The notes: a model not told the origin generated them from the sequence alone. DNA of 64,000 nt from Anniella stebbinsi (GCA_029215795.1 JARDYH010000006.1:27171501-27235500); one strand, 5' to 3'; positions 1 to 10,609 are shown, numbered from the stretch's first letter. A program made the numbers and translations.

Positions 1-420
1 AAGAGGGGCAAGCGAAAAATCAGGCACAGAAGGGTAGAGTTGTAGATCCTTAGCATAAAGGTGATATTGGAACCAAATCAGTGAGTAATAGAACCCAGAG
101 GGAAAATGCAAAGAGATAAAAAAGAGGACTTCATCTGAAGCTTTATTTATTACACTTGTAACCCACCTCCCCTTTGGAAAGATGGGAATTCCCAAATGGT
201 CTCTGTCCACACTAAGATCTGCCAAGCGTGAATCCTGTCAGAGCTTCAGATGCCCTCAAAATCTGGATCGTTCTGATTGGCATGGCTGGTTTTACCCACA
301 TTACATCAGTCCAAATATAGCTTCACTGGCTACCTGTTATGCTTATCGTTAGTGGCTCTAATGGCTTGGGACCCAACTTTGCTGTTACAATATTATCAAT
401 CTGTCCAAAGCTGTTTTATG

Positions 421-548
421 CAATCTGGTGTCCTCCAGATGTTTTGGATTACAACTCTCATAATCCCCAGTCAGTTTGGCCAGTGATCAGGGATGATGGA
501 AGCTATAGTCCAACACATCTGTAGAGCAGCAGATTGGGGAAGGCTGAT
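421..548. mobile_element. Palindromic MITE (AGCCTTCCCCAAC family)
   Basis: GTCCTCCAGATGTTTTGG pairs with CCAACACATCTGTAGAG, ending ATTGGGGAAGGCT. The left end is eroded. Confidence 0.65.
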
Positions 549-690
549 CTAAAGGTTTCATCTGCTGTTTTTATTCTGGTTATGTGCTTTATTGTATTGC
601 TCATTTTTGTTTGTATATCACCCTGAAATTGAATATGATGCAGGGTGATATATAAATGCTTTAAACCAAGCAAAGAATAAAATAATAGAA
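549..690 (+). mobile_element. L2-type LINE 3' tail
   Basis: TATATCACCCTGAAATTG, a central GGGTGATATATAAATGC and an A-rich end resemble 3' UTRs of L2/CR1 elements. No coding part remains. Confidence 0.4.
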
Positions 691-1790
691 GTGGAGCCTA
701 AAAGTGATGACAACCTGGGGTCGTATGGAAGAAAGACAGTGAATTTTGGTTGATCAAGGCTACATAACAAGTTCTATTGTGTTGAACTCTTAGATGTGTT
801 ATAACAACATTATGTCAAATATACACTTTTCTCACATCAAGCCATATTTAAAAGTTTAAAGCCTAAGAGCTTTTGTTAGAGAAACTTACGTGCGAACCAT
901 TTGTGTTTTGTTAACAACTGAATTATACAACGGAAAGTGCATGGCGGCTTTGGGGGAAAGGGGGTGGGAGGACCCTCTAATGTTCCTTTGGAGAAGTAAC
1001 AGCTGTTTGTTTTTTTTTTGAACGCAGAAAACTGAAGAGTAAAGAAAATCTCCCTTGTAAAATTCAAGGGCTTGGACAGGAGGAATTTAGTAATGAGGAG
1101 AGGATGTTAAGAATGGAGAGAATGCCTCACCTGCTTTATCCATACACATTGAGGGAATTCTCTGTTGAGGCTCCAGATGTTGAGCAAAACTCTGATTCGC
1201 GGGAGTTTCCTGTCAGTCTCTACCAGTAACATTAATTTACAACCACATGAGAGAGCACTTTGGTTTTCTGCCAGGCCCGCCTTTGCATAACTGCAAATGG
1301 AAGGATGTGAGTAGAGTCAGCAATCCCTTCCAGACAATGACCTAGAAGCTCCCAGCTGCAAGGTCTAATTATACAGCACACTCTGGTCTGGCAGCCAACA
1401 TGCAAAGTTTTCCTGCGTTCCAGAGTCTTGGTGGTGGTTAATTCACCATACATGGCTGTGGGGTTCTTTGCCTATGGGCTCCAGATAAAAGAACATGGGG
1501 GGGTGTCCCAGGTCAGTTCTTAGTATGGGGCTTTCAAATGGGGGAGAAACTATTGCTCGGTGGAAGTGCACAGGGGTTGCATGCGGAATGCTCCAGCTTT
1601 GATCCTTGACATCTCTATCTATAAAGCTGAAAGTATGTGTGGGGGATGTATGTCCGGAAATATTTACCCACTTCCAGATGAGTTAGAAACTTGAAATTTG
1701 GCACACTGATAGGTCTGGCTATACAATGTACCAGAAAATTCTAAAACCACAAAATTTAGGGTTTAAGTATTTTAAAATAATTTAATAAAA
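691..1790. other. No recognised feature
   Basis: Mostly unique sequence. The short open frames on both strands show no family resemblance. An AT-rich stretch at 1650-1790 leads into the repeated motif region beginning at 1795. Confidence 0.5.
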
Positions 1791-1794
1791 AACC

Positions 1795-3350
1795 TAGGCT
1801 TATGCCTACAACTCTCAGCATGCCTTGGGTGGAACTCCCAACATGCCTTGAGTGGGAGGCCAGACTTACCGGCCTTTGGTGGCCATTGTGAGTGCACAGA
1901 CGGATGGCTGCTGCATGCCTTTCACAACCCAGACTCCAAAGGTCAGTCTCGAGTAGTCAACTCAATTCCACATAAAAGGAAACAACCTACATAAATGGGC
2001 TGTGTCCATTTGCAGTGCCTCCTCCCACCCACCTTGTGTAGTTTTAAAATCATAACTAGATACAACAGTGTGACTTTGAGAGGCCGACCACTGAACATGC
2101 TCAAAAGCACCCCGTCCTGATATTGCTATCCCAGAATCTGGGAATCTTTGCCCTGAAGGAGGGAGGGGAGGTACTCTGTGCATGCCCAGAAACAGGCCCA
2201 ATGAAGGGGGGGCAAGTGCCTGGCCTGGCACTGGTCCTTCAGTACAGGCTCCTGATGGAGCACCTGGTGGATGTGAAATGTGGGCTGAGACAGTCCCAGC
2301 AGGACTTGGCCAGAGCTGGGCACATCCACTGACAGCCACTTACCTCCCCTTCCTCGGTGATGCTACTCCTCAATGCTCTATGGAGGAGCAGCATCGACAA
2401 CGAGAGGAGGGAAGTGCCTCTTAAAGGACTTGGGTGCCTGTGGGCCATGAAAAGCATACTGGGAGGTGTAGTACTGGCATGTAGAGTGGATGATTTTAAA
2501 TAAAGCATGGGTTAATAAGCCAGGTCACCATGTGCAAACCAGGCCACTATCTCTCATTCATAACTCTCTGTCTTTGTTCTTCTACCTGTCTTTCTCCAAC
2601 TGCCACTAACCCCACCCACCATTCAATTCTAGCCTCAGCTATCAATAATTCCTCCATTCACTCTTCTGTTTCAATGATATAGTCAGGCTTTTACATAAAA
2701 ATCATGAACTTCGCTCAGCAATTCCTGCATCTGTCTTGTGGATTAGATATAACAGGAAAAAACACAGCATAAAAAATCTCATCAAGTTAAAAGGCCTTGG
2801 GAAAAAATATTCACTTGGCATTGGAAAGCCATTAATGCAGTCACTAGGCCAGCCTGTCTGGGAAAAAGAAATCCATAAGCAGGGTGCCAGAACTAAGAAG
2901 GCCCGCTCTCCAGTTGTCTTCCATCACAGCTCAGATGGTGTTCAAAGATTAGCATATTATTCAGGGACCTAGGCTTACACCTACAGCCCCTAGTATGCTT
3001 TGAGTGGGAGGGAAGACTTATCAGGCTTTGGCGGCCATCATCTGGAAGTGGCTTGCCATCCTGGGCTTGAAGGGAGAGTGCCTAGGGCCAGCTGCCTCGG
3101 TTGTTAGGCACCATCAAGAGCAGAAGGGAAGGAGGGTGAAGCTCTGGGCCTGTCACCGACAGCAATGACCAAGCAAACCATCAGTCAATCAGTCAGCCGG
3201 CCTGCTCCCTCATGGCCTACCTATGGGCACCAATTGCACAGTGCAGTGTGGACTGGTTTGGCCAGACTTCACTTCCCATGAGTCTCAGTGGCAGGACTCC
3301 CATTGGGCAAGTCAGGCACCATGGCGAAAGGCATGCCGGGAGTTGTACTT
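1795..3350. repeat. Region with four copies of a GCATGCTGGGAGTTGTAG-like motif
   Basis: CCTAGGCTTATGCCTACAAC with GTGGGAGGCCAGACTTA (1795-1870) recurs at 2969-3020. Reverse partners stand at 2452-2472 and 3328-3348. The inverted arrangement suggests two related inverted-repeat elements in tandem, too decayed to delimit. Confidence 0.45.
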
Positions 3351-3780
3351 TTCATTTTCTGTGGGAACAAGGAAAATCATGGTGGGGACATCACACAGTG
3401 GAAGTGCCATGTTGACATCCTTTTGAAAAAGTCAGGACACATCCCTGACATTTTCATATCACAGCAGGGAAGCTGCGCTTGTGTTGTCTAACCAACATGG
3501 CACACATCCACAGTGACTGCATATAGACAGCCCCTTGGTGAAATTTCTGTGGTGGCTGTGCAGGGATGCCTCAATAGCCAAGTCAACATGGAAAGGCTCC
3601 TCTCAAGGTAGAAAGTTTGTAGATTCAAAGTAGGTCCTGCAGTCTAAAAGTCTGAGGTCACCATGGGGATGCCACCCCAAATAGCTATTCCATGCCAATT
3701 GGCACCTAGCACCCTCCAACAATTGCCAAGGGCTACCTGCAATGAGGTCTGCTGTAGCTCCCCCCCCCCACGCAGGGTTG

Positions 3781-3877
3781 CTATGAGCCTCCATTTTAAA
3801 TTTCCCACAATAAGACAGAGTGACACTACATTGGGTGCTCCAGGAGTGTGTGCGAAATTTAAAATGGTGGCTCATAG
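3781..3877. repeat. 24-bp inverted repeat
   Basis: Arms 3781-3804 and 3854-3877 (around CCATTTTAAATTTC) match at 23 of 24 positions, with a 49-base loop. Confidence 0.85.
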
Positions 3878-4490
3878 TCAACAGGCTAAGCCAGTGGCAG
3901 GCACTACCATAGGAAGGGGCACATTGCTGAAGGCTCCTTAAACCACAGACTGGCCTTTTCTGGTATCTAGTACTCTTTATTTGCCATCACATGATCAGTC
4001 TTCGTCCCTTGGCTCTCCATCCATAATGATCTCTGGCAGAATCAAGAAAAATGTTTAGTGTGAATCCATAAGGAAGATCTTGTAGTATCCAGGATATTCT
4101 ACAAGGAGGTGGCTAGCCAGGACTCCCACTGAGATCCACATGCCTAGGCAACTCTTTTCCCTTGCTTGTGAAGTCCCAACAAGCTATTTTATGCTCAACC
4201 CAATTCTGTCACATGTGGTTGCTGTGCATTTGCATTTGGGAATATCATCTGGAATCAATGGTTTTCCACTCATGGTGAACTCCCTCCCAAAGGAGATACA
4301 ACAGGCCAACTCCAGGAAGCTTTCAAGTAAAGATACGTCTGTCTATCTGTTCATCCCCCCAATTCCACTCTTCCATTGTAAAAAGATCCCAGGGCAGTCA
4401 CAATATACAATATATTATCATTACACAGTAAAATAAAATATACAGAAGTCAGCCCTTCAACTAACCTGAGAGCCAAGAGTGTGTTTTGAT

Positions 4491-4515
4491 GATCTCTCTC
4501 TCTCTCTCTCTCTGT

Positions 4516-4550
<35 letters not shown>
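4491..4550. repeat. Compound CT/GT microsatellite
   Basis: A CT run passes into about sixteen GT units. It abuts the transposon end at 4551. Confidence 0.95.
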
Positions 4551-4552
<2 letters not shown>

Positions 4553-4741
4553 GGCTGACCAGATAAAATCCAGGTCAGGGCTCATGTAACTTTAACAGTT
4601 GTAGAGAAAAGGGAATTTCAGCCAGTGTCATTTGTATGCAATTGGTTCCTGGTGAAATTCCCTCTTCATCACAACAGTTAAAGTTGCAGGCACTATACTA
4701 GTGTGACCATATACAAAAGAAAGCAGGGCCCCTGCAACTTT
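4551..4741 (+). mobile_element. Palindromic TA-flanked MITE, truncated (GGGTGACCAGAT family)
   Basis: Starts TAGGCTGACCAGATAAAATC, carries the whole left arm and the asymmetric centre (CTATACTAGTGTGACCAT), then stops about 15 bases into the right arm. The rest of the right arm is missing. Confidence 0.85.
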
Positions 4742-4821
4742 CATATAGTGAAACAGTGCAGCTTATGTTTAGAGAAGTAAACAGCTTCAATCAAGCTGTT
4801 GTTTACACTGTAACCCTTATA

Positions 4822-4960
4822 GCGGTCTTCTCCAACCGGGTGTCCTCCAGGTGTTTTGGATTACAGTTCTCAGGATTCCTGACCATTGGCCATGCTGTCT
4901 GGGGCTGACACGTGTTGCAGTCCAAAATACCAGATGGCACCAGGTTGGGGAAGGTTGCCT
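4822..4960. mobile_element. Palindromic MITE (AGCCTTCCCCAAC family)
   Basis: GTGTCCTCCAGGTGTTTTGG pairs with the CCAAAATACCAGATGGCAC side; the right end is CAGGTTGGGGAAGGTTG. Confidence 0.75.
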
Positions 4961-5090
4961 TATAAAGTAGAATTGCCATCCTTATTACCTGGTTTGCTCT
5001 TGTGCTTTAAAATAAAAGGCCAAGGCCAGACCAAGATGTCAATGTAATAAATGATTAATAAATCCACTTTTTTCCTTTTTGCAATACTTG

Positions 5091-5322
5091 GGTTGGATCC
5101 AGATTTATGCTGGATCAACTGCGCAGCTGGAAATGGACTTCCCTGTCCCCTCTTTCCCAGAGCAGCCCCTCCGGCCCCCTGAAAATATTACAGAGAGAGT
5201 TAGGAGACCCTGATGCATGTGGTGAGCTGTGGTGTGTGTGGGGTGGAGAGGGGAGCCTCAAAAAACGGGCTGAGAGACCTTCCATGAACCATTCATATGG
5301 AAGGGCGTTCCTGGATCCAACC
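5091..5322. mobile_element. Small inverted-repeat element with GGTTGGATCCAG ends
   Basis: GGTTGGATCCAG (5091-5102) is exactly inverted at 5311-5322. The interior is unlike known proteins. A MITE is the simplest reading; a target duplication is not clear. Confidence 0.55.
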
Positions 5323-5786
5323 TTTTATAAAATTTCTTTGGACCATATTGGATCTCTAAGGGATTTAACAGTGAATAAAATCACATTTATAGAAAGGAGA
5401 CGATATCGCCATCATGACAATAGATCCAAAAGATCTCTCCAATCTGCTTTAAGCCCTCACACATTTTTTGAATGCCTGAACAGGGCTTAAGTGAGATATT
5501 TATCACATCCTAGCTGCCTCATATAATTAGGACTAAACTGACTGATACAGAGTGTTATATGTGATACGTAATGTATTTTCCATAGGTTAAAAACAACAAC
5601 AATCTAAAGCCCAAAACCCACAATGTTTGATGAAGTTACAAAGTGGAAATGGGTGCTTTTGACACATTTGAGGTATCAAACAACTGTTTAAGGAAGTATT
5701 AATTTAACTCTCCAGTACTCGGGATCAAGCTGAGAAAGTTCTTGACAACAAGAAATAAACCAAAACGCCAACATCTCACAGTGTGC

Positions 5787-5797
5787 TTTATTTTATT
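5787..5797 (-). terminator. BCL2: BCL2 distal polyadenylation signal (overlapping AATAAA pair)
   Basis: On the minus strand two overlapping AATAAA hexamers (5792-5797 and 5787-5792) are followed by GCACACTGTGAGA. The human gene ends with AATAAAGTACAGTGTGAGA, so this is very likely the same distal signal, here with a duplicated hexamer. Cleavage is expected about 15-25 bases further, near 5766-5772. Upstream CATTAAACATGCC (5820s) also recalls the human end. Confidence 0.82.
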
Positions 5798-6356
5798 TTT
5801 CTCACAAAATTAGCTGAATGGCATGTTTAATGGCAGCATGATTTATGGTAACGTTAAAAAATGCAATTATTTTAATAAATGAGAATAGACAGGCAAACTT
5901 TTTTTTTACTTTTACATACAACATTCAAAGCAAGGAAATAAATTCAGACCTATGTATTACTACAATGTTGGTGCTAATTAAAATTCAAATTGTCAGAAGA
6001 AAAACATGGGCATAATTCACTTGCGTTGCTTACTGGGGAGAATGGGAACTCTGTGTGGCTTCCATGTCCTCATCTCATTTCAGTTTACAAATGCAATTCC
6101 TCGGGACATTTGCCAGGTATCAAAGGGATAGCTGGATGGGGATATGAAAGATGAGAGGTGTCATCAGATGAGAGTTTTATTGCATGCTTGTTACTAGGCA
6201 CTCATGGATTTTCATGGGCCCTATTCATGTCGTCATCTGCGTCCCACACGCCTCCCGCCTTCTTCGCGCAACACAAAAAGACCCTGGTAAATCCAAATTA
6301 TTTTTTGAGATGGAACTTGCCACAATGTCCTGCTGAGTGGGCCATGAGCATGTTGT

Positions 6357-6384
6357 TTACTTCCTCTTTCAAAAGAGGAAGTAA
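6357..6384. repeat. Perfect 13-bp palindrome in the BCL2 3' UTR
   Basis: TTACTTCCTCTTT (6357-6369) and its exact complement (6372-6384) are separated by two bases. The surrounding 6230-6420 stretch is richer in CpG than the rest of the UTR and may be an inserted element whose ends I could not define. CTTCCTC also contains an ETS-like GGAA core on the opposite strand, of unknown relevance. Confidence 0.85.
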
Positions 6385-6769
6385 TGAGGGACAAAAGCGC
6401 GGGTGAAGCGACGGCAAGGAAATGTGATTTCCCCCTTGTGATGACGCTCACATACAGAGTTCCCATTCCCTCTAACGCTCTATGATACCAGCTTTCCCCA
6501 GCTTGGAGTGGATCATGACCATTATGTTTTAACTGGAAAAGGAGACAATTTTGTCAGATTAAAAGAGTGTCTCAATGCAGTTGAAAGATGGTCACAAACA
6601 AAGCTGCATTAACTTTCATCAAATAAAGTTTTTTTAAAATATTGGTTAAATTAACTCCCCTTTTATTTCTGCCTTCTATTTAATCTAAAAAAAACCCCTC
6701 TTCCTGTTTCAGAATATTTTGGCCTGTCTATTGATGCAAACAATGGTTATTTTTCTACACAAACACAAG

Positions 6770-6960
6770 ATTTACAGAAGAACAGCCCTGCTGGTTAAGA
6801 CTAAAGACCCATCTAGCCCAGCTTTCCATTTCCAACAGTAGACTAACCTGACCCCTCTGGGAAAGTAATACCTTCTAGTCCCAGTTGTTTGTTCCCAACA
6901 TCTGGTATGCCAAGGTCGACCACTGCTGGAGATGGAGGTTTGGTTTACGTCACATACATG
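6770..6960 (-). repeat. SINE/LINE 3'-tail repeat, reverse orientation
   Basis: AGAACAGCCCTGCTGG followed by CCCATCTAGCCCAGC is the reverse complement of the tail seen at 7862-7921 (GGTCTAATCCAGCATGG). The body to about 6960 is decayed. Confidence 0.55.
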
Positions 6961-7218
6961 AGTCACATTTGCTAACTAGTAAAATAGCCCTGGATGGACA
7001 AGTGGCCTTGTTGCACTTCATTTCCATTTGCTGCTGAGAATTTGAAATCAGGGCATCCATGTGGCCAGTCATACTGCAGTGCTTTGGGATCCAGCTGAAC
7101 CAAGTCAGCACATAACTCTTTTTGAAAAATGGGGTTTCCATATGGAGGGATTGCAGTGTCTTTCAGAGTTTGTGGAAAGACACTCCCAATACCAACTTAG
7201 CAAATGGTTCTGAGCTAT

Positions 7219-7325
7219 ACAGAGGCTCAGAGTCAAGCAAGATGTGATGCTAAATGTGTGAATGCATTTGACTTATTTAGTTTCCTGCACTGAGCATCAC
7301 ATCTTGTTTGACTCTGGGCCTCTGT
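7219..7325. repeat. 33-bp inverted repeat (hairpin) inside the BCL2 3' UTR
   Basis: Arms 7219-7251 and 7293-7325 are complementary at 31 of 33 positions around a 41-base loop. Both mismatches become G-U pairs in a plus-strand RNA but A-C mismatches in BCL2 mRNA. It is probably a short foldback element. The stem size is in the range of a microRNA precursor, but no processing evidence exists here. Confidence 0.85.
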
Positions 7326-7861
7326 GTAGATCAACTGTTATTGCATTGATGGATCCTGGTGCCTTCTGCTCAGGAGAATAATTAGGGGACATGGGGAGGG
7401 GTGGTTAACTCTTCCCTCCAATGAAAATCAATCCCCAAAAGTTGTTTATAGTAGACAAGCTTCCACTGGCACCAATGAGAGCTTCCCTCCTGCATCTAAC
7501 AACAGCTGTAGATGAGCAATTGTTATCAGAACCGTGTGTGTGTGTTAACCCCTCTCCCCATTCACCATGGTTTCCATCCTGATTTAGATGGATCGAAATA
7601 TGTTAGATACATTCACTTGAACATTGTATCTAGTTTAGCCCTTGGAAGCCTAAAGAGAGTGAAGTAAAACAGAAACAATGCAAGAGCCAGTGCATTGTTC
7701 ATTAGTCTTTTATAGTCACTTGGCCATCTTTAGCTGTAGTACATCTAGAACTTTAGTACATCTAGTATTGGTGCCTGTGCTTGTAGCTCAATGTAATGCT
7801 GAAGCAATACAGCTACAGAACAATTGTATAGTGAACCCTTCCCTTTCAGGACGTGTGCTGA

Positions 7862-7921
7862 AGACTTCACCCTTGGTAGATGGACCCTTGGTCTAATCCA
7901 GCATGGCTCTTCTTATGTTCT
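7862..7921 (+). repeat. SINE/LINE 3'-tail fragment
   Basis: GATGGACCCTTGGTCTAATC and CAGCATGGCTCTTCTTATG form the common 3' end of reptile tRNA-type SINEs. The head is missing. Confidence 0.6.
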
Positions 7922-8082
7922 TAAATTCACTGCCAACCGTCACTATCCTGTGAACTTCTAGTTCCTAATGGTACAAAAGCTACAGCTGGACTAACGCCAC
8001 ATGCTCATCCTAAGCTGTTATTTTCTAGAATGGCTAATTTTAGAATTGACCCATTTGAATGGGTGGGAGATGATGCACAGGA

Positions 8083-8190
8083 TCAAAGAGAGTCGATGTG
8101 GTTGAGTAGATAAATAATTGGCTTGGGAACCAAGAGACTCATGTGCAAACCTCGGCTCTGTCATGATGGCCTTGGGAGAGTCCCCATCAG
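8083..8190 (+). repeat. MIR-like (CORE-SINE) fragment
   Basis: GTGGTTGAGTAGATAAATAA with GAACCAAGAGACTC, GCAAACCTCGGCTCTGTCA and GGCCTTGGGAGAG follows the layout of MIR: tRNA-like head, then the conserved core. It is inserted antisense to BCL2. Confidence 0.65.
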
Positions 8191-8282
8191 CGCAAACCTG
8201 GGTATGTCTATTTAGAAGTAAGTCCCATTGAGTTCAATGAAACGAACACCCAGGTAAATGTATATAGGATTGCAACCCAAGC
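8191..8282. repeat. Short dispersed repeat around AAGTAAGTCCCATTGAGTTC
   Basis: AGAAGTAAGTCCCATTGAGT, then an inverted partner and TATATAGGATTGCAACCC. Relatives stand at 10610-10730, 19738-19802, 29815-29870, 46705-46765, 55610-55780, 56105-56180, 57735-57832 and 58745-58825. The half-palindromic layout suggests a small foldback element. Confidence 0.6.
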
Positions 8283-8442
8283 CATTGTTCCCAAGCTATA
8301 AAATAAAAGAGGCTTACTTTGCAAACTTGTAGTGAGGGGGAAATATGATAGAAATTGAAACGCACAATACAAACTGAAAGTGCTGTATAAATATTTGGAG
8401 CAGCAGCATTCCTGTGTTTTACAGAGTTTTCTTTTTCTAGAT

Positions 8443-8578
8443 CTGGGGTAGGCAACTTGTGGCCCTCCAGATGTTTTGGCCTACAACTCCCATCAGCCCT
8501 CACCATTACCTATGCCAGCTAGGGCTGATGGGAGTTGTAGGCCAAAACATTTGGAGGGCTACAGGTTGTCAACCCCTG
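8443..8578. mobile_element. hAT-like palindromic MITE in the BCL2 3' UTR
   Basis: The left end CTGGGGTAGGCAACTTG and right end CAGGTTGTCAACCCCTG are inverted, and most of the two ~50-base arms pair with each other (CCTCCAGATGTTTTGG against CCAAAACATTTGGAGG). It is non-coding. The CAGGGGT-type ends suggest a hAT transposase. It is the least decayed palindrome of this kind in the window. Confidence 0.8.
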
Positions 8579-8675
8579 TTCCAAACCTTAATAATGTACT
8601 GGGGTGGGGGTGGGGGGAGACCCAAAAAAGACAGGCAAGTGTCATGGTGAAAAAGCCGGGGGAAGGACAAATTCA

Positions 8676-8770
8676 AGCTTTTATATACATTCAACCTTTC
8701 TAAATACATTTACCATGAATACTAGCAATACAGACTGTCTTTATAGCTAGTTCAGCCACAATACTGTACA
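8676..8770 (-). promoter_or_regulatory. BCL2: Conserved BCL2 3' UTR block with miR-181 site
   Basis: The minus strand contains TGTACAGTATTGTGGCTG (8753-8770) and then TGAATGTATATAAAAGC (8677-8693). Both stand in this order in the human BCL2 UTR. TGAATGTA (8686-8693) is an 8mer seed match for miR-181. The 60 bases between the motifs are less alike, as expected for a UTR with islands of constraint. Confidence 0.78.
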
Positions 8771-9043
8771 CTTCTGCAGCAAAGAGGGGATGGGAGGAAC
8801 ACCCACTGATCATCTGCTTTAAGACACAGGCTATCAACAGCCCCCTGGGCTTCTCTGGCACACAGCTAATTACAATACTGAGAAGCCCAGCGGACAGAAA
8901 CACAATAAAACATCCATTGGCAGCATCTACCTAAATGCCTGTAATGTGACTACTTCAAATGACATCTAGAGCAGCTTTGAAACATCTCGGAACTGGGTGA
9001 TACACCAAAAATAAAACTTTGTTCAAAGAATCACGGTTGTATA

Positions 9044-9051
9044 TAGCAGCA
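9044..9051 (-). promoter_or_regulatory. BCL2: miR-15/16 family target site
   Basis: The minus strand reads TGCTGCTA, an 8mer seed match for miR-15a/16/195; pairing extends one base to 9052. It lies in CCTGTGCTGCTAT, the same context as the human site through which miR-15a/16-1 represses BCL2. The nearby match at 9084-9103 supports orthology and also contains GTTTACA (9092-9098), a possible miR-30 7mer-A1 site. Confidence 0.8.
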
Positions 9052-9083
9052 CAGGCATTTTTATAGGTCTTTTATCGTTTTAT

Positions 9084-9103
9084 TTTGACAATGTAAACCT
9101 TTC
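9084..9103 (-). promoter_or_regulatory. BCL2: Conserved BCL2 3' UTR core
   Basis: The minus strand reads GAAAGGTTTACATTGTCAAA, identical as far as I can recall to a human BCL2 UTR segment just upstream of the miR-15/16 site. It anchors this part of the window to the UTR despite the repeats around it. Function beyond the possible miR-30 seed is unknown. Confidence 0.72.
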
Positions 9104-9464
9104 GTTAAAAAATAAACAAGTCTTTACTGATAATGTTTAGAGGTCCATAATCCAGTATTTATGATTAGGTGTTTATGGGCACCATAAACTCTTAATCATA
9201 AGGGGAGTGCATGAAATTGAAGGGTTTAAAAAAAAAAACCTCTCCAAGCTCTCCAGGCCAAGAGCTAAATCCCACAAGCCTCCATGCTGGGATGGTAGCA
9301 CTGGTGAAGAGGCACGAGGGCCTTGGCATCACACACACACAGAGTGGGAAGTGACTTCATTCTGCCCTGTGCAACAAGCGTTGGATGCTGCTTTACTCCT
9401 GGCTTCTGCCGCTCCAGCTAAAGCTGCTCCTTACAAGCAGGCTGCCCATTGTGTTTGCTAGTTC

Positions 9465-9571
9465 AGCCTTCCCCAACGTGGTGCCCTCCAGAAAGGTGGG
9501 GATGCTGCTGGCTGGCGATGATGGGGGTTGTAGCCTCAGCACATCTAGAGGGTGTCAGGTTAGGGAAGGCT
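9465..9571. mobile_element. Decayed palindromic MITE (AGCCTTCCCCAAC family)
   Basis: Begins AGCCTTCCCCAACGTGGTGC and ends GGTTAGGGAAGGCT, the family ends, but the arms are eroded in the middle. It lies in the BCL2 3' UTR. Confidence 0.7.
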
Positions 9572-10609
9572 ATGCTAGTTCAAAACAACCATACTGACTG
9601 TGGCCCTGACCTATGCTCCATGCTTGCCTTGGACAAGTGGGGGAGGCACTGCACCAGATCCAATGTCTGCCTGAAGATACTACAGTTGTGCAAGGGTGAG
9701 AGTGTTGGGGAAGGAGCTTGTTTCTACAACCTGGATGCATAACTCTCTTCTTGCCCTGTATCCTTTTGAATGGGTGTAGTACAGGTTGCTCTCATGTTAG
9801 CCTTCTTCAACACTCCCATAGAATTCCTGGACAGCATTCCAGGGTGTGTTTGAAAAAGGGCTAGTTCAAACAGAACTTTTACATCCTCCAATGCCCACCC
9901 AAACACAGCACTTTTAAGTGGAGGCAGTTTACACATTGATCCAACAGCCTGATCCTATTAGAGTTGAGAGTGCATCGCTCAGCATAGGATCGGTCTGCAA
10001 AAGTTGTTACGTGCTGAGTAACCAAGTGACGAAACTCCAGTGTCAGGTGCGCATGTTTGAACCAGCCCTTGGTAAAACTGTTGGCATGCAACACTGAAGT
10101 AAATCACTGAATACTGGCGCTTCAGTGGTGCATGGAAGGCTCTTTGTGCATTATACCCCCTGACCTAGCATTGCTGATACAGGCCCACATGATTTAAGTG
10201 AAGGGGTCGTTTGTACAGTCTAAAGACCACTGACTCCGGTACATCACTCAGTGCACCTCAGTTTTAATATGCACGAATAAATAGTTTAGCTTTAGCAAAG
10301 CTAAATGTTTTAACTTAGTGAAGCTGAAACACACATTGCCCAGTATCTAGAACATATGCTAAAGTTTATACGTTTATTTCTGATGTGAAACATAAGAGCT
10401 GACTTCACTGATGCTCTTGAAATACTAGCTGCACGTGCCATCATGACGGAGTAACTACTGCAATGCTGAGATGCATAAATACATTGAGGGCAGTCCACTG
10501 GGAAGGTCTCCTTTGCATGCTCCACTGAAATGAATAGGAGCTGAGCAAGAGTAGCTTCCTTATAGATTCTGTCCATTTTGAAGCAGCTTTGAAGACACAG
10601 GGTTGAAAC

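Larger units (their letters stand above)
1..5765. other. Intergenic DNA downstream of BCL2
   Basis: No exon is recognisable. In mammals PHLPP1 lies on this side, far away and convergent; if synteny holds this is BCL2-PHLPP1 intergenic DNA. It holds the repeats listed separately and little else that I can name. Confidence 0.65.

Noticed and set aside
1..5765. A PHLPP1 exon expected from mammalian gene order
   Set aside because: No leucine-rich-repeat or phosphatase-like peptide is visible; in mammals the two genes are far apart.
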